From Flavobacterium frigoris (GTDB lineage: Bacteria; Bacteroidota; Bacteroidia; Flavobacteriales; Flavobacteriaceae): a DNA stretch of 64,000 nucleotides. Position 1 is the stretch's first letter, and the number at the start of each line of letters is the position of its first letter. The notes below the pieces were generated by a model, which was given only the letters and a program-made list of their open reading frames with translations, was not told the origin of the DNA and made no database searches. The stretch covers positions 1-64,000 of the forward strand of contig NZ_FOFZ01000017.1 of NCBI RefSeq assembly GCF_900111075.1, read 5' to 3'. A program made the position numbers and the translations under genes. Shown piece by piece: positions 1-8,092 of this stretch.

Positions 1-2907
1 TCTGACCTGAACGGGGAAGAGACTTTTATTGCCAAAGCCACCTTCAAAAACGGAAAAACCAAGGACAACATCGTTTTTAAAACCGATAAAGGCGCAAAGG
101 TTGAAACGGAATGGATAGACGCTACAACGGCAAAAATCACGATCCAGAAAACTTTTGACTTTGCTAAAGAAAGTATTATTGCCACGGTAAGCCCAACAAC
201 CCAAAAAACGGAAGAACCAAAAGCCAAGGATGACATTGCTGGTAAAGTAAACATTTGGCATCTTTCACAAAAACCTATAAATGTTACTTTGGTAAGTGTA
301 AATGGTGCCACAATACCAGCAAAAGCAGCTGAGGATCTAAATACCATTTACAATAAAGCAGGAGTGCAATTTAGTGTAAAAGAGGAGAATATAAGAATTG
401 ACAATTTACCTAATAAAATAATTTGTGGTTCTAGTGATCTCTTGAACACCTATACCCTAGATCAAATAAGCATAACTACTGCAATCCGGAAAGCTCTTGG
501 TAGTAGTTATGATAAGGAAACGTATTACATGCTTTATACGGGCAGTACAGCTGATAACGGGGTAGACGGTTTCATGCCATTAGGACGCCAGTATGGTTTT
601 ATTTTTGACAATAAAAATCACACATTAGCACACGAATTAGGACACGGAGCATTAAGACTAGAGCACCCTTTTACCGAGTTTAAAACGACTAAAGGCAGCA
701 CCACATTATTAATGGATTATGCCGACGGAACTAAACTAGACCACAACAACTGGCAAAGCATTCACGGAGGCGGATGGAAACCGTATTTGTTTCAGAATGA
801 TGCGGATGGGGCTTTGGCAGGCGGTTATGCAATTGCGCCTGATTGGAGTTTTGTGAGTAATGGGTCGGAAGGTACAGTAAAGGCTAGTGGTGATAGTGAC
901 TCTAAAGGTTTCTTACGAGGTATTGTTGTTAATGATGTTACCTATATATGGAAGCTTGATTCTGATAGAAAATTCAAATATTTAAATGAAAATTCAGTTC
1001 CGTATACAAATCCACAAATTTTGCCTAAAGAGGATAAAGACCTTATATTTTTATTCTTTGCAAATCAAAATTCTCGTGGAAAGTATATAAAAACGGTCTA
1101 CAAAGAATTAGCAAGTATTATCAAATCAAAAAGCGATAAAGATTTAAGTGATTTTATTACGAAGCATAGTACTCCCGATTTATACACAAAAGCAAAAGAT
1201 GAAAAACGTAATACCTATTGGGGCTATGTAGGCTGTAGCAATTGTGATAGTAATGGCGTTGAGAATGGAAGTAGTGACGAACAAAAATTACAAGATTTAA
1301 TAGCTAAATTAAAAATTAAGACTGGAGTGGAATCTGTAGCTTCAGAAGCTATAATTTTAGATAAAAACAACCCGCAATATCAAGAAAAGTTAGCTGAGGC
1401 ACTAGAAAAGACTTCTTATATTCTAGCAACTTATGATAGTAGTGGAAAGGAATCTCTAAAACTACAATACAAATTGCAAGTTCCAAAAGCGATCAAGGAT
1501 CTTTTTCCTGATTTCAAAACATCAGATAATTGTATTCAAGACTATATAAACAATAGTTTAGAAAACCTACATAAAAATTTAATTTATAAAAACTATCAGC
1601 CTGTCGATCAAGCTTCATTAGAAATTTGCACTGTTTTTTATCAAGGTTTTTTCGGTATGTGGTCTTGTGCAACTAGTGAAGAAAGCATTGCAAATTCAGG
1701 TGAAATACAACAATGTTTAGCAGGTGCCACACATGAAGCTATTGCAATGATTGATGTAGTTGCGCTAGTAAATGGAGTAGCCACATTAGCAAAAGAGGGT
1801 ACAAAAACATATCTGGAGAGCTATGTAAAATATTATGAAAATCTACAATCTATAAGCAGCACAATTATTCAAGGAAGCGAGGTACAAACCACACAAATTT
1901 TGGGCGCAGTATTAATTCCTCCATACAATATAGCTTCTCAAGTAATTGATAAAGTAGTAAAAGTCGCAGACAATTTTAAGAAATCATATTTTACAGAATG
2001 TAATAAAACGGAATTTAAAAACGGAAAAATTGCTGATATTTGCTGGTATCGTTATGGGCAATTGGGGGCAATGATAGCTCCAATTATATATACTGGTGGC
2101 GAATACGCAGTAACTAAAGTTAAGCAAATTGCCAACATATCCAAAACAAGTATTACTCTTGCAGAAAATGTTATAAAACTTAACGAAAAACTTATTGCAA
2201 AAGGTGTATATTTGCTCGAAGCTGATGGTAAAACCCTCATAAAAAATGCAACAACAGGAGAAGTTGTAACTGTTAAAGGGACTGCTGTAAAAGATGTTGA
2301 GAAGGCTTTGGATGAGTTGGGTGTTGTGCAAGGGGCGGGGAGTTTTATTCCTAACCTTTTAAATAAAGTAGATAACATAGAAAATGCTGTTGTATCTGTT
2401 GCAAAAAATGAGGCGGAAATATTAGACGAGCTTGTAAAAACCAATAACACCGTAACAGAAAATGCTAAAAAGTTTTGGGCTCAACATGAAATGAATGTTA
2501 CAAAACATTTAGATGATGTTTATGGAAGTGGTAAAGTTGGACAACAAATAACAGTTGATATTTATATTCAAGGGCAAACATTGCCAGTACGCTGTAGAAT
2601 TGATAACCTTATTGACGTTGGTGGTGGTAAATTTAGAATTGTTGACGGAAAAAGTAGCATAATAAATAATTTAAGTACAAAAACGCCAACGGAATTATTG
2701 AACAGCATGAGTACTGTTAACCAAAAAGCGTTTTATGATGCTTTGAAAAATGGCACGATAACTCAAATCAAACCTGCAGGAGCAAGAGCCCAAACGTTTT
2801 TAGGGAATCTAAATCCAATTCAGGTAGAGAAATCCGTTGACTTTTTTGTAAATGATGTGTCAACCAACGGTTACAATATATTTAAAAAGACATTAATACT
2901 TCAGTAA
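1..2907 (+). CDS. Polymorphic-toxin-like protein, 3' part: zinc metallopeptidase motif and C-terminal nuclease-like domain
   Basis: The reading frame is open from base 1, so the true start lies before the window; the TTG at 289 is only an internal codon. About 968 residues are visible. A zinc-peptidase motif, HELGHGALRLEH, is encoded at 631-666, followed by a long region of no recognised family that includes Cys pairs and an Ala/Val-rich helical stretch. The last ~145 residues look like a separate toxin domain. They contain RIDN (2596-2607) and then VDGKSS (2641-2658), matching the D-Xn-(D/E)-X-K pattern of PD-(D/E)XK nucleases. The stop codon abuts the ATG of a small DUF4304-like gene, the usual toxin-immunity order. 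The architecture (long carrier, peptidase, variable C-terminal tip) is known from Bacteroidota polymorphic toxins. The nuclease assignment is inferred from the motif alone. Confidence 0.7.
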   Translation, partial: SDLNGEETFIAKATFKNGKTKDNIVFKTDKGAKVETEWIDATTAKITIQKTFDFAKESIIATVSPTTQKTEEPKAKDDIAGKVNIWHLSQKPINVTLVSVNGATIPAKAAEDLNTIYNKAGVQFSVKEENIRIDNLPNKIICGSSDLLNTYTLDQISITTAIRKALGSSYDKETYYMLYTGSTADNGVDGFMPLGRQYGFIFDNKNHTLAHELGHGALRLEHPFTEFKTTKGSTTLLMDYADGTKLDHNNWQSIHGGGWKPYLFQNDADGALAGGYAIAPDWSFVSNGSEGTVKASGDSDSKGFLRGIVVNDVTYIWKLDSDRKFKYLNENSVPYTNPQILPKEDKDLIFLFFANQNSRGKYIKTVYKELASIIKSKSDKDLSDFITKHSTPDLYTKAKDEKRNTYWGYVGCSNCDSNGVENGSSDEQKLQDLIAKLKIKTGVESVASEAIILDKNNPQYQEKLAEALEKTSYILATYDSSGKESLKLQYKLQVPKAIKDLFPDFKTSDNCIQDYINNSLENLHKNLIYKNYQPVDQASLEICTVFYQGFFGMWSCATSEESIANSGEIQQCLAGATHEAIAMIDVVALVNGVATLAKEGTKTYLESYVKYYENLQSISSTIIQGSEVQTTQILGAVLIPPYNIASQVIDKVVKVADNFKKSYFTECNKTEFKNGKIADICWYRYGQLGAMIAPIIYTGGEYAVTKVKQIANISKTSITLAENVIKLNEKLIAKGVYLLEADGKTLIKNATTGEVVTVKGTAVKDVEKALDELGVVQGAGSFIPNLLNKVDNIENAVVSVAKNEAEILDELVKTNNTVTENAKKFWAQHEMNVTKHLDDVYGSGKVGQQITVDIYIQGQTLPVRCRIDNLIDVGGGKFRIVDGKSSIINNLSTKTPTELLNSMSTVNQKAFYDALKNGTITQIKPAGARAQTFLGNLNPIQVEKSVDFFVNDVSTNGYNIFKKTLILQ

Positions 2908-3570
2908 ATGAAAATTTCAGAATTAACGAAACATATTAATGAAGCTGTAAAACAAAGATTGTCCCCACTTGGTTTTAAAAAAGATGGTTATGGATTTACT
3001 TTAAATGAAAACGGTTTTACAAAAAAAATTATTTTTTCTAGTATAGATAGAGATAATTCTTTTCCTACATCTTTTTCTGTATGGTTTGGATTTTTAGGTG
3101 TTGATAGGGTTTTATTTAGAGCAACTGGTAATGAAGTAGATTTAAAGAAAATCAAACATGGAGGGCAAGTTTTTATTCGTCAAGTAGAATTATTTGAGCA
3201 AGGGACATATCCATTTAAAGATTATGATATTTATACTTTTGAACAAGCTGATGATGCAGTAAGTGAGTCCCTAAATTATTTTATAGACTTCATTATTCCA
3301 GATATGAATAAGTTTAAAAGTGTTCTAAAACTGGAAGAACAAATCAATTTAAAAGGGCAATTTATAAATGATAGATTTTTATCAACTAAGGTAAAGTATG
3401 GTCTAATTTTAGCCAAGTTAGTTAATAATCCAAATTATGAATTTCTAAAGAATAAATATCGAGAATTGCTAAATGATTGGAGCGATTGGGATAAGCAGGA
3501 ATTAGAAAAAGTGATTGATTTTATAGATACACATAGCCAAGAAGAATTATTGAAAATTGCAGAAGAATAA
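2908..3570 (+). CDS. DUF4304-like protein, probable immunity protein to the preceding toxin
   Basis: This 220-residue cytosolic protein has no signal peptide or membrane segment. Its N-terminus (KQRLSPLGFKKDGYGFTLNE) has the LGFKK-x-G-x-x-F pattern of DUF4304 proteins, which often sit next to contact-dependent or polymorphic toxins. The ATG follows the toxin stop codon with no intervening base, implying translational coupling and matched dosage. Likely role: binding and neutralising the C-terminal nuclease-like domain of the upstream gene. The family match is by eye and the immunity role is inferred from position. Confidence 0.62.
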   Translation: MKISELTKHINEAVKQRLSPLGFKKDGYGFTLNENGFTKKIIFSSIDRDNSFPTSFSVWFGFLGVDRVLFRATGNEVDLKKIKHGGQVFIRQVELFEQGTYPFKDYDIYTFEQADDAVSESLNYFIDFIIPDMNKFKSVLKLEEQINLKGQFINDRFLSTKVKYGLILAKLVNNPNYEFLKNKYRELLNDWSDWDKQELEKVIDFIDTHSQEELLKIAEE

Positions 3571-3860
3571 AATGAAATTTCTACTTCAAATATTATTTCT
3601 CTTTCTCACTTGGTTTTCCCCGCTGGCTTAAGCGTGTGCTAGCGCGAGCGTCTCGCTCGTGCCCGCAAAGTAAACACAACCCCGATGGCTCGGCTCGGAT
3701 ATGTCCACTCAACGATAGTGCGGAATTGTATTCCGTACCCACACAGTAAAGCAACAATCTAAAATAAAGCCGATGGGGAATGTTTCAGATTATTTAAAAT
3801 AACTTTTTTTAAGATGTATCCCCCGCTGCCGCACGAATCCTTTCGTGTGGCTATAGCTAC

Positions 3861-3890
3861 TAACGGAGCCGACGGTTTCATGCCATTAGG
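3861..3890 (+). repeat. 30-bp orphan copy of metallopeptidase coding sequence
   Basis: This stretch matches 556-585 of the toxin gene (coding NGVDGFMPLG) at 27 of 30 positions, with the last 20 bases identical. Here it would encode NGADGFMPLG, so the differences are mostly tolerated at protein level. It has no peptidase motif or longer homology around it. It looks like the residue of a second, deleted copy of the same toxin family. Confidence 0.6.
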
Positions 3891-3919
3891 GCTCCGCTCT
3901 CCGAAGTGTTCGTTTCTAA

Positions 3920-3951
3920 CGCTACGCAAATGTCTCCGACTTTGCGCTCAC
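3920..3951 (+). repeat. Left arm of 32-bp inverted repeat flanking the REP-type transposase
   Basis: This 32-bp stretch is the reverse complement of 4638-4669 with two mismatches and an identical 23-bp centre (3925-3947 against 4642-4664). The arms bracket the transposase pseudogene, as REP sequences flank REP-associated tyrosine transposase genes. Each arm contains GCGCAAA and its complement, so it could itself fold. Confidence 0.7.
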
Positions 3952-3973
3952 CTCCATTTTCTCTTATCCCATC

Positions 3974-4576
3974 TTAATAACTACTGTATTTTGTAAATGA
4001 CCAAGACTTCAAAACATCGGCAATCGGATTATCCATTTTTTCTATGGTCACTAAACCACTATCGTGTACATAATTGCTCGCACTCGAGTAAATATAATCG
4101 GAAGCTTTTTCGACAATGCCTGCACGCAAAGGATTCATGTGAATATAATCTAGCTTTGACCAAATAAACTTAGGCGCATAAATTTCTTCTGCATGATTAC
4201 CATACTGTCAAAATTGGTAGTTTTTGTCCCTCGAATGACTTTCGGTTGGCAACTTAAATCGTTCCAACATCCATTCACGTCTACTTTCTGGTTCAGTTTG
4301 ATTTTTTTCTAAAATAATTTTTGCCCTAAATTTTTTAAAATCACGCAATAAATCCGACAACTCACCTGTACTAGATTGTAGCACCAAATGAATATGATTA
4401 CTCATAATTACATAACCATATACAAGCATGCCCTTATTTTTAACATAAAAATTAAGACAATCAATAATGCTGTCTCGATATATCTTTCTAGAAAAAACAT
4501 CAACCCAATCTACTACCGTTGCTGTTATAAAATGTGCCTTGCTTTGATCACGTATTACATAGCCTTCTTTGGTCAT
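3974..4576 (-). pseudogene. REP-associated tyrosine transposase (IS200-like HUH), interrupted by one in-frame TGA
   Basis: Codons 1-122 carry the HUH motif as NHIHLVL (residues 60-66) and end in HSRDKNYQF before a TGA at 4208-4210. Reading straight through in the same frame gives QYGNHAEEIYAPKFIW, then LDYIHMNPLRAGIV, and a natural stop at 3974, for 201 codons in all. In this family a Trp normally follows NYQF, so TGG to TGA is the simplest explanation. The stop separates the HUH half from the presumed catalytic Tyr in LDYIHMNP, so the product should be inactive unless the stop is read through. The rest of the gene is undecayed, so inactivation looks recent. The 32-bp inverted repeat outside both ends fits the REP-transposase arrangement. 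Confidence 0.88.
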
Positions 4577-4637
4577 ATTTCTATTTTAATTATTTTAGTA
4601 TGTAACTAATTATTGATTAGCATTGTGGCTGATAGCA

Positions 4638-4669
4638 GTGGGCGCAAAGTCGGAGACATTTGCGCAGCG
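4638..4669 (-). repeat. Right arm of 32-bp inverted repeat flanking the REP-type transposase
   Basis: Partner of the arm at 3920-3951, with 30 of 32 positions matching in inverted orientation. It lies 62 bases upstream of the transposase start on the minus strand. Confidence 0.7.
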
Positions 4670-5460
4670 AGCAGACTATTAATTAACTCTTTGCGCAGCG
4701 GGATGTTCGACAGTCGAACACCTCAAGACATTTTTAATGAAACAATTTACATTTCAAAAAACTATATATTTAAAATTAAATATAAAAAACTCATAATTAT
4801 CATTTAAAAAAGAGATACAAAAACAACATGAAAAAATTAAAAATCCCCAACAATCATAAGCCTTTACAAACTATTTCCTAAGTTATCCAAGAACATTAAT
4901 ATAGGTAAAAGGTGTTCGATTGTAATCCCTTACACTCTACGGGAGAGGATAATTTAAAAATCATCCCTTCTTTTATTTTAATTCAACAATCCTTTTTCTT
5001 GCATTAACAAATGAGTTCGAGACAATATTGGTATCATGGTAAGTGTTCAATAGACATCTTCCTGATAGTATAAATTGTAATCGAGTACCAATTTGCTAAT
5101 TTCTTTTGTGAATAATATTTGGGTAATTGTATATCGACTTTAGATTTCCAAGCAGGCTTAAATTTTTTTTAAATTTTAAATATTTGAGAATTATCTTTTC
5201 TAAAACGCACAATTATACCCTCACAAGATTAAATAATATTCTTGCTAAGAATCAAAAATAAAATAATAGTTCTATAGTAACTTTAAAAAATTACTACAAT
5301 TTTATTCTAAATTTAGCTATATTTGATTTTCATTAAATATGAATTATTACGTTCATTAAATTCAAGTTAATTAGCTGATAAGGTTATAATTTAGCTATCA
5401 AATTAATTCGTTTAATTTTGTGGCAAAATCATGGCACATTGGGTTATAAATTTAGACAAA
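4670..5460. other. AT-rich intergenic region with no recognised gene
   Basis: No coding sequence is supported. A perfect 17-base palindrome, tgttcgacagtcgaaca, lies at 4704-4720, just outside the right transposase repeat, and may belong to the same mobile unit. The remainder is strongly AT-rich with stop codons in all frames. At 5418-5437 the repeated wording gtggcaaaatcatggcaca resembles paired recombinase arm sites, discussed with the tRNA-like fragment that follows. Confidence 0.5.
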
Positions 5461-5470
5461 TGCAGCATAG

Positions 5471-5511
5471 ATAAGGGTTCAGCCGATTAGGTTCGAATCC
5501 TACCATCCACA
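5471..5511 (+). other. tRNA 3'-end-like fragment, possible attachment-site remnant
   Basis: The segment contains ttaggttcgaatcctac, which reads as a T-arm (TTCGAAT loop with a GG/CC stem). It is followed by catccac-a, spaced like an acceptor strand plus discriminator base. An intrinsic terminator begins two bases later, as after a tRNA gene. No matching 5' acceptor strand (gtggatg) or D/anticodon arm occurs in the preceding 100 bases, so this is not a complete tRNA. Integrative elements that use tRNA 3' ends leave such duplicates, hence the suggestion of an att remnant. Confidence 0.4.
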
Positions 5512-5512
5512 C

Positions 5513-5545
5513 AAAACGCTGCAAGCAATTGCAGCGTTTTTTTTT
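5513..5545 (+). terminator. Intrinsic terminator after the tRNA-like fragment
   Basis: An 11-bp stem, aaaacgctgca/tgcagcgtttt, with a short loop is followed by a run of nine or ten T. There is no intact gene immediately upstream, which supports the idea that a tRNA terminator came along with the fragment. Confidence 0.8.
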
Positions 5546-5592
5546 ATCCAATTATTACTATAGTTCAATACTAAATTTGCAAAATAAAAAAA

Positions 5593-5621
5593 GCTCCGCT
5601 TCTTAATAAAAAGAACGGAGC
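5593..5621 (-). terminator. Intrinsic terminator of the SIMPL-domain gene
   Basis: The inverted repeat gctccg-c-ttctt / aagaa-cggagc surrounds a 6-base loop. On the minus strand it is followed by a T tract (complement of aaaataaaaaaa). It lies 26 bases past the stop of the minus-strand gene at 5647-6336. Confidence 0.8.
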
Positions 5622-5646
5622 CATATCAAATCTGTAGTAACTAATT

Positions 5647-6336
5647 TTATTCTAATATAAAACTCACGCTTACATTTGCGGTTATCGTGATTTCTCCTTC
5701 AGCCAGTGTTTCTCTTGGCACTGTACTATCTTCCATAGCCATTGATTTCATTCTTGCATAAACGGGCTGTGGCTGATAAATTTGTGAGTTATCTGAGATA
5801 GTCATCGCTTTACCTACTTTTTGCCCTAAAACAGACACATAGTCTTCTGCTTTGAGTTTAGCATCCTTCATCGCTAATTTTCTTGCCTCTGATTGGTATT
5901 GCGCTAGTTTTGAAGACTGGAAAATCACATTATCAATTCTATTGATTCCCTGATTCACTAGTCCTTCCATTAACTCATCATATTGCGATAAATCTCTCAA
6001 AAGAATCTCAACGGTTTGGCTAGCATTATAGCTTGTCTTCTTTTTTTCATAATCATAAACCGGATTTAATGAAACACGCTGCGTTCTATAATCAGCCGGT
6101 GCCAGATTCATTTTTTTGATGATCTTCAAAACCGCTTCCATTTGTTGGTCATTTTGCTTTTTAACCTCCTTAGCATCATTCCCTTTTGTCTCCACTGTCG
6201 CAGTAATAGTGGCCTGATCTGGCACTACTTTAACTTTTCCTTCTCCTGCAACATTGATTTGCGGAATTTGTTTGATTTCTTGAGCATATGACAGGGTCAT
6301 AAACATCATGGACAGTACCACTAGTGCTTTTTTCAT
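5647..6336 (-). CDS. SIMPL domain-containing (DUF541) periplasmic protein
   Basis: This 229-residue protein starts with a signal peptide (MKKALVVLSMMFMTLSYAQ), so it is exported. The SIMPL/DUF541 domain fills the rest: an INVAGEGKVKVVPDQATI opening strand, a Lys/Gln-rich helix, the QTVEILLRDL strand, and a closing GEITITANVSVSFIL. Length and layout match the family of BP26 and YggE, periplasmic proteins that can form ring-like oligomers and are linked to oxidative-stress tolerance. The molecular function is not established. It has its own downstream terminator and looks monocistronic. Confidence 0.88.
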   Translation of the reverse strand: MKKALVVLSMMFMTLSYAQEIKQIPQINVAGEGKVKVVPDQATITATVETKGNDAKEVKKQNDQQMEAVLKIIKKMNLAPADYRTQRVSLNPVYDYEKKKTSYNASQTVEILLRDLSQYDELMEGLVNQGINRIDNVIFQSSKLAQYQSEARKLAMKDAKLKAEDYVSVLGQKVGKAMTISDNSQIYQPQPVYARMKSMAMEDSTVPRETLAEGEITITANVSVSFILE

Positions 6337-6389
6337 TTTGATTTGTATTAATTAATATATGAACTATAAATCTTTCAAAAATTATGCCA

Positions 6390-7028
6390 TTATAATTTTC
6401 CCATTTTTGCCATTACAAAAAGAATAATTATTGGAATAGTAAGTAATACCACCATAAAAGTATGATCAACCACTAAATGCGGATTAGAAATCAAAGTAAT
6501 CAAATACCCCCCAATAGCGCCTCCAAAATGCGCTGTATGCCCTATATTATCGTTCTTAGCTCTCATTCCATAAATAGAATACAACAAATAAAGAATCCCA
6601 AAAAGATAAGCTGGCATTGGAATTATAAAAAAGATCCCTAACATCATATCTGGTTGCAATAATATCGCCGAATACAGAACACCCGTAACGGCTCCAGAAG
6701 CGCCTATTGCTCTATAATTATAATCGTCTTTATGGAACATGATGGTCAATAAACTTCCAAAAATTAAACTTCCAAAGTAAACAATCAAAAACGACAAACT
6801 ACCCAAATGACCAATCACCACAGGAGCAAAAAAGTAAAGTGTAATCATATTGAATGCCAAATGCGCGATGTCTGCATGAAGAAAACCGGAGGATATCAGT
6901 CTGATTTGTTCCCCAGCGCGAACACTTCCCATATGGAATTCGTATTTTCTAAAAAAAGCTTGATCATCAAAACCTTTGAAACTAATAAGTACAGTTACAA
7001 CAATTATTGCTATTAAAATGATATTCAT
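6390..7028 (-). CDS. Rhomboid family intramembrane serine protease
   Basis: This 212-residue protein has about six hydrophobic segments. It carries the rhomboid signatures in order: HLAFNMITL (H-x3-N on TM2), GASGAVTGV with the catalytic Ser in GxSG on TM4, and HTAHFGGAIGG with the catalytic His on TM6. The family cleaves transmembrane substrates within the membrane; the substrate here is unknown. The gene is transcribed toward the SIMPL gene from a shared intergenic region with the divergent acyltransferase gene. Confidence 0.92.
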   Translation of the reverse strand: MNIILIAIIVVTVLISFKGFDDQAFFRKYEFHMGSVRAGEQIRLISSGFLHADIAHLAFNMITLYFFAPVVIGHLGSLSFLIVYFGSLIFGSLLTIMFHKDDYNYRAIGASGAVTGVLYSAILLQPDMMLGIFFIIPMPAYLFGILYLLYSIYGMRAKNDNIGHTAHFGGAIGGYLITLISNPHLVVDHTFMVVLLTIPIIILFVMAKMGKL

Positions 7029-7119
7029 AAAGTCTATTTATTGTGAATTACAAAGGTACTAATTCTGACAGACCCTATTAGTACCTCATCAAAATATATC
7101 TGGATATTCATTTTTGACT

Positions 7120-7127
7120 TATCTTTG
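7120..7127 (+). promoter_or_regulatory. Bacteroidota-type -7 box (TATCTTTG) of the acyltransferase gene
   Basis: TATCTTTG matches the TAnnTTTG consensus of the Bacteroidota housekeeping sigma factor. It overlaps the TTG at 7114 that would otherwise lengthen the downstream frame, so the transcript should begin near 7134 and translation at the ATG at 7144. No clear -33 TTG is visible. Confidence 0.6.
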
Positions 7128-7143
7128 CAAGAAAAAATACTGC

Positions 7144-8013
7144 ATGCAATTCCTCGTTTTTATTATAGCTTACCCTTTTCTTTGGATGATTTCCATTCTT
7201 CCCTTTCAAATTTTTTATTGGTTGTCAGATGGAGTCTATTTTTTAGTGTATTACATTATCGGTTATCGCAAGAAAGTGGTTAGAGCAAACATTGCTTTGG
7301 CTCTGCCTCATCTTACCGATAAAGAAAGACTGTTAATCGAGAAAAAATCATACCATCACTTATGTGATATGTTTATGGAAATGATAAAAACCATGACCAT
7401 ATCGTCAGAAGAAATGAACAAAAGATTTGTAATTACAAATCTTGAGCTGATGACAGAATACGAACAAAAAGGAAAAAGCATTATGCTGATAGCTTCCCAT
7501 TATGCCAGTTGGGAGTGGTTAATTACACTTAATCAAAAAATAAGCTATCAGGGTGTAGGTGTCTATAAAAAATTAAGCAATAAATATTTTGATAAACTCA
7601 TCAGAGACATTCGATCAAAATACAATACTGAACTAGTTACTACTAGCAGAACAATTCCATATATCGCACACAATCAAAAAGAAAATATTCTTTCTGTATA
7701 TGGCTTAGCTAGCGATCAATCGCCAAAAGCAGATCGTATCTTTCATTGGAAATCATTCATGGGAGTAGAAGTTCCTGTTCATACAGGCCCAGAAATGCTG
7801 GCAAAGAGATATGATCTTAATGTCATTTTTGCAAAAGTAAAAAAAGTTGGAAGAGGCTATTATGAATGCACACTGATTCCTATCAGCGACAATTCCAGGT
7901 CAGTTCCTAATTTTGAAATTACCGATGCTTTTATTCAAGAAGTAGAAAAACAAATCCATGAAGCTCCAGAATATTATTTCTGGACTCATAAAAGATGGAA
8001 ACACAGGCGATAA
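7144..8013 (+). CDS. Lysophospholipid acyltransferase, LpxL/HtrB family
   Basis: This 289-residue membrane-associated enzyme has an N-terminal hydrophobic anchor (residues 1-40). The acyltransferase motif is HYASWE (His119-x4-Glu124), with a following basic SNKYFDKLIR region, SDQSP and a C-terminal YFWTHKRWK block, all typical of late lipid A acyltransferases. It should transfer an acyl chain to a lipid A precursor or related lipid at the inner membrane. I chose ATG 7144 because the -7 promoter box lies upstream of it and inside the longer TTG-initiated frame. Confidence 0.87.
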   Translation: MQFLVFIIAYPFLWMISILPFQIFYWLSDGVYFLVYYIIGYRKKVVRANIALALPHLTDKERLLIEKKSYHHLCDMFMEMIKTMTISSEEMNKRFVITNLELMTEYEQKGKSIMLIASHYASWEWLITLNQKISYQGVGVYKKLSNKYFDKLIRDIRSKYNTELVTTSRTIPYIAHNQKENILSVYGLASDQSPKADRIFHWKSFMGVEVPVHTGPEMLAKRYDLNVIFAKVKKVGRGYYECTLIPISDNSRSVPNFEITDAFIQEVEKQIHEAPEYYFWTHKRWKHRR

Positions 8014-8066
8014 GAAGGCCGCTGTAATTTTAGTTTTAATTAACTGTCGGTGCAAAAATATTTGAC

Positions 8067-8074
8067 TAATTTTG
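8067..8074 (+). promoter_or_regulatory. -7 promoter box (TAATTTTG) of selO
   Basis: TAATTTTG is a full match to TAnnTTTG and lies 19 bases before the ATG at 8093. It makes the TTG at 8072 untenable as a start, because that codon is part of the promoter. Confidence 0.6.
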
Positions 8075-8092
8075 AGGCTAATGCAAAATAAA

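Larger units (their letters stand above)
3571..3973. other. Intergenic debris downstream of the toxin-immunity pair
   Basis: No intact gene is seen in about 400 bases. At 3685-3760 there is a degenerate relative of the dispersed element found at 39.7-41.3 kb (shared wording gcggaattgtattccgtaccc versus gcagaattgtattctgtgccc). At 3861-3890 there is an orphan copy of part of the toxin gene. At 3920-3951 lies the left arm of the inverted repeat that brackets the transposase pseudogene. A short open frame at 3814-3996 runs through this debris and has no protein-like features. Confidence 0.6.

Noticed and set aside
289..291. TTG as the start of the toxin protein
   Set aside because: The frame is open from base 1 with protein-like sequence before it, so the start is outside the window.
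3814..3996. Small gene containing NGADGFMPLG
   Set aside because: Only ten codons resemble the toxin gene; the rest is repeat debris and the end of the transposase region on the other strand.
5436..5511. A complete tRNA gene
   Set aside because: The 3' T-arm and acceptor-like bases are convincing, but there is no complementary 5' acceptor strand, D-arm or anticodon arm in the 76 bases before.
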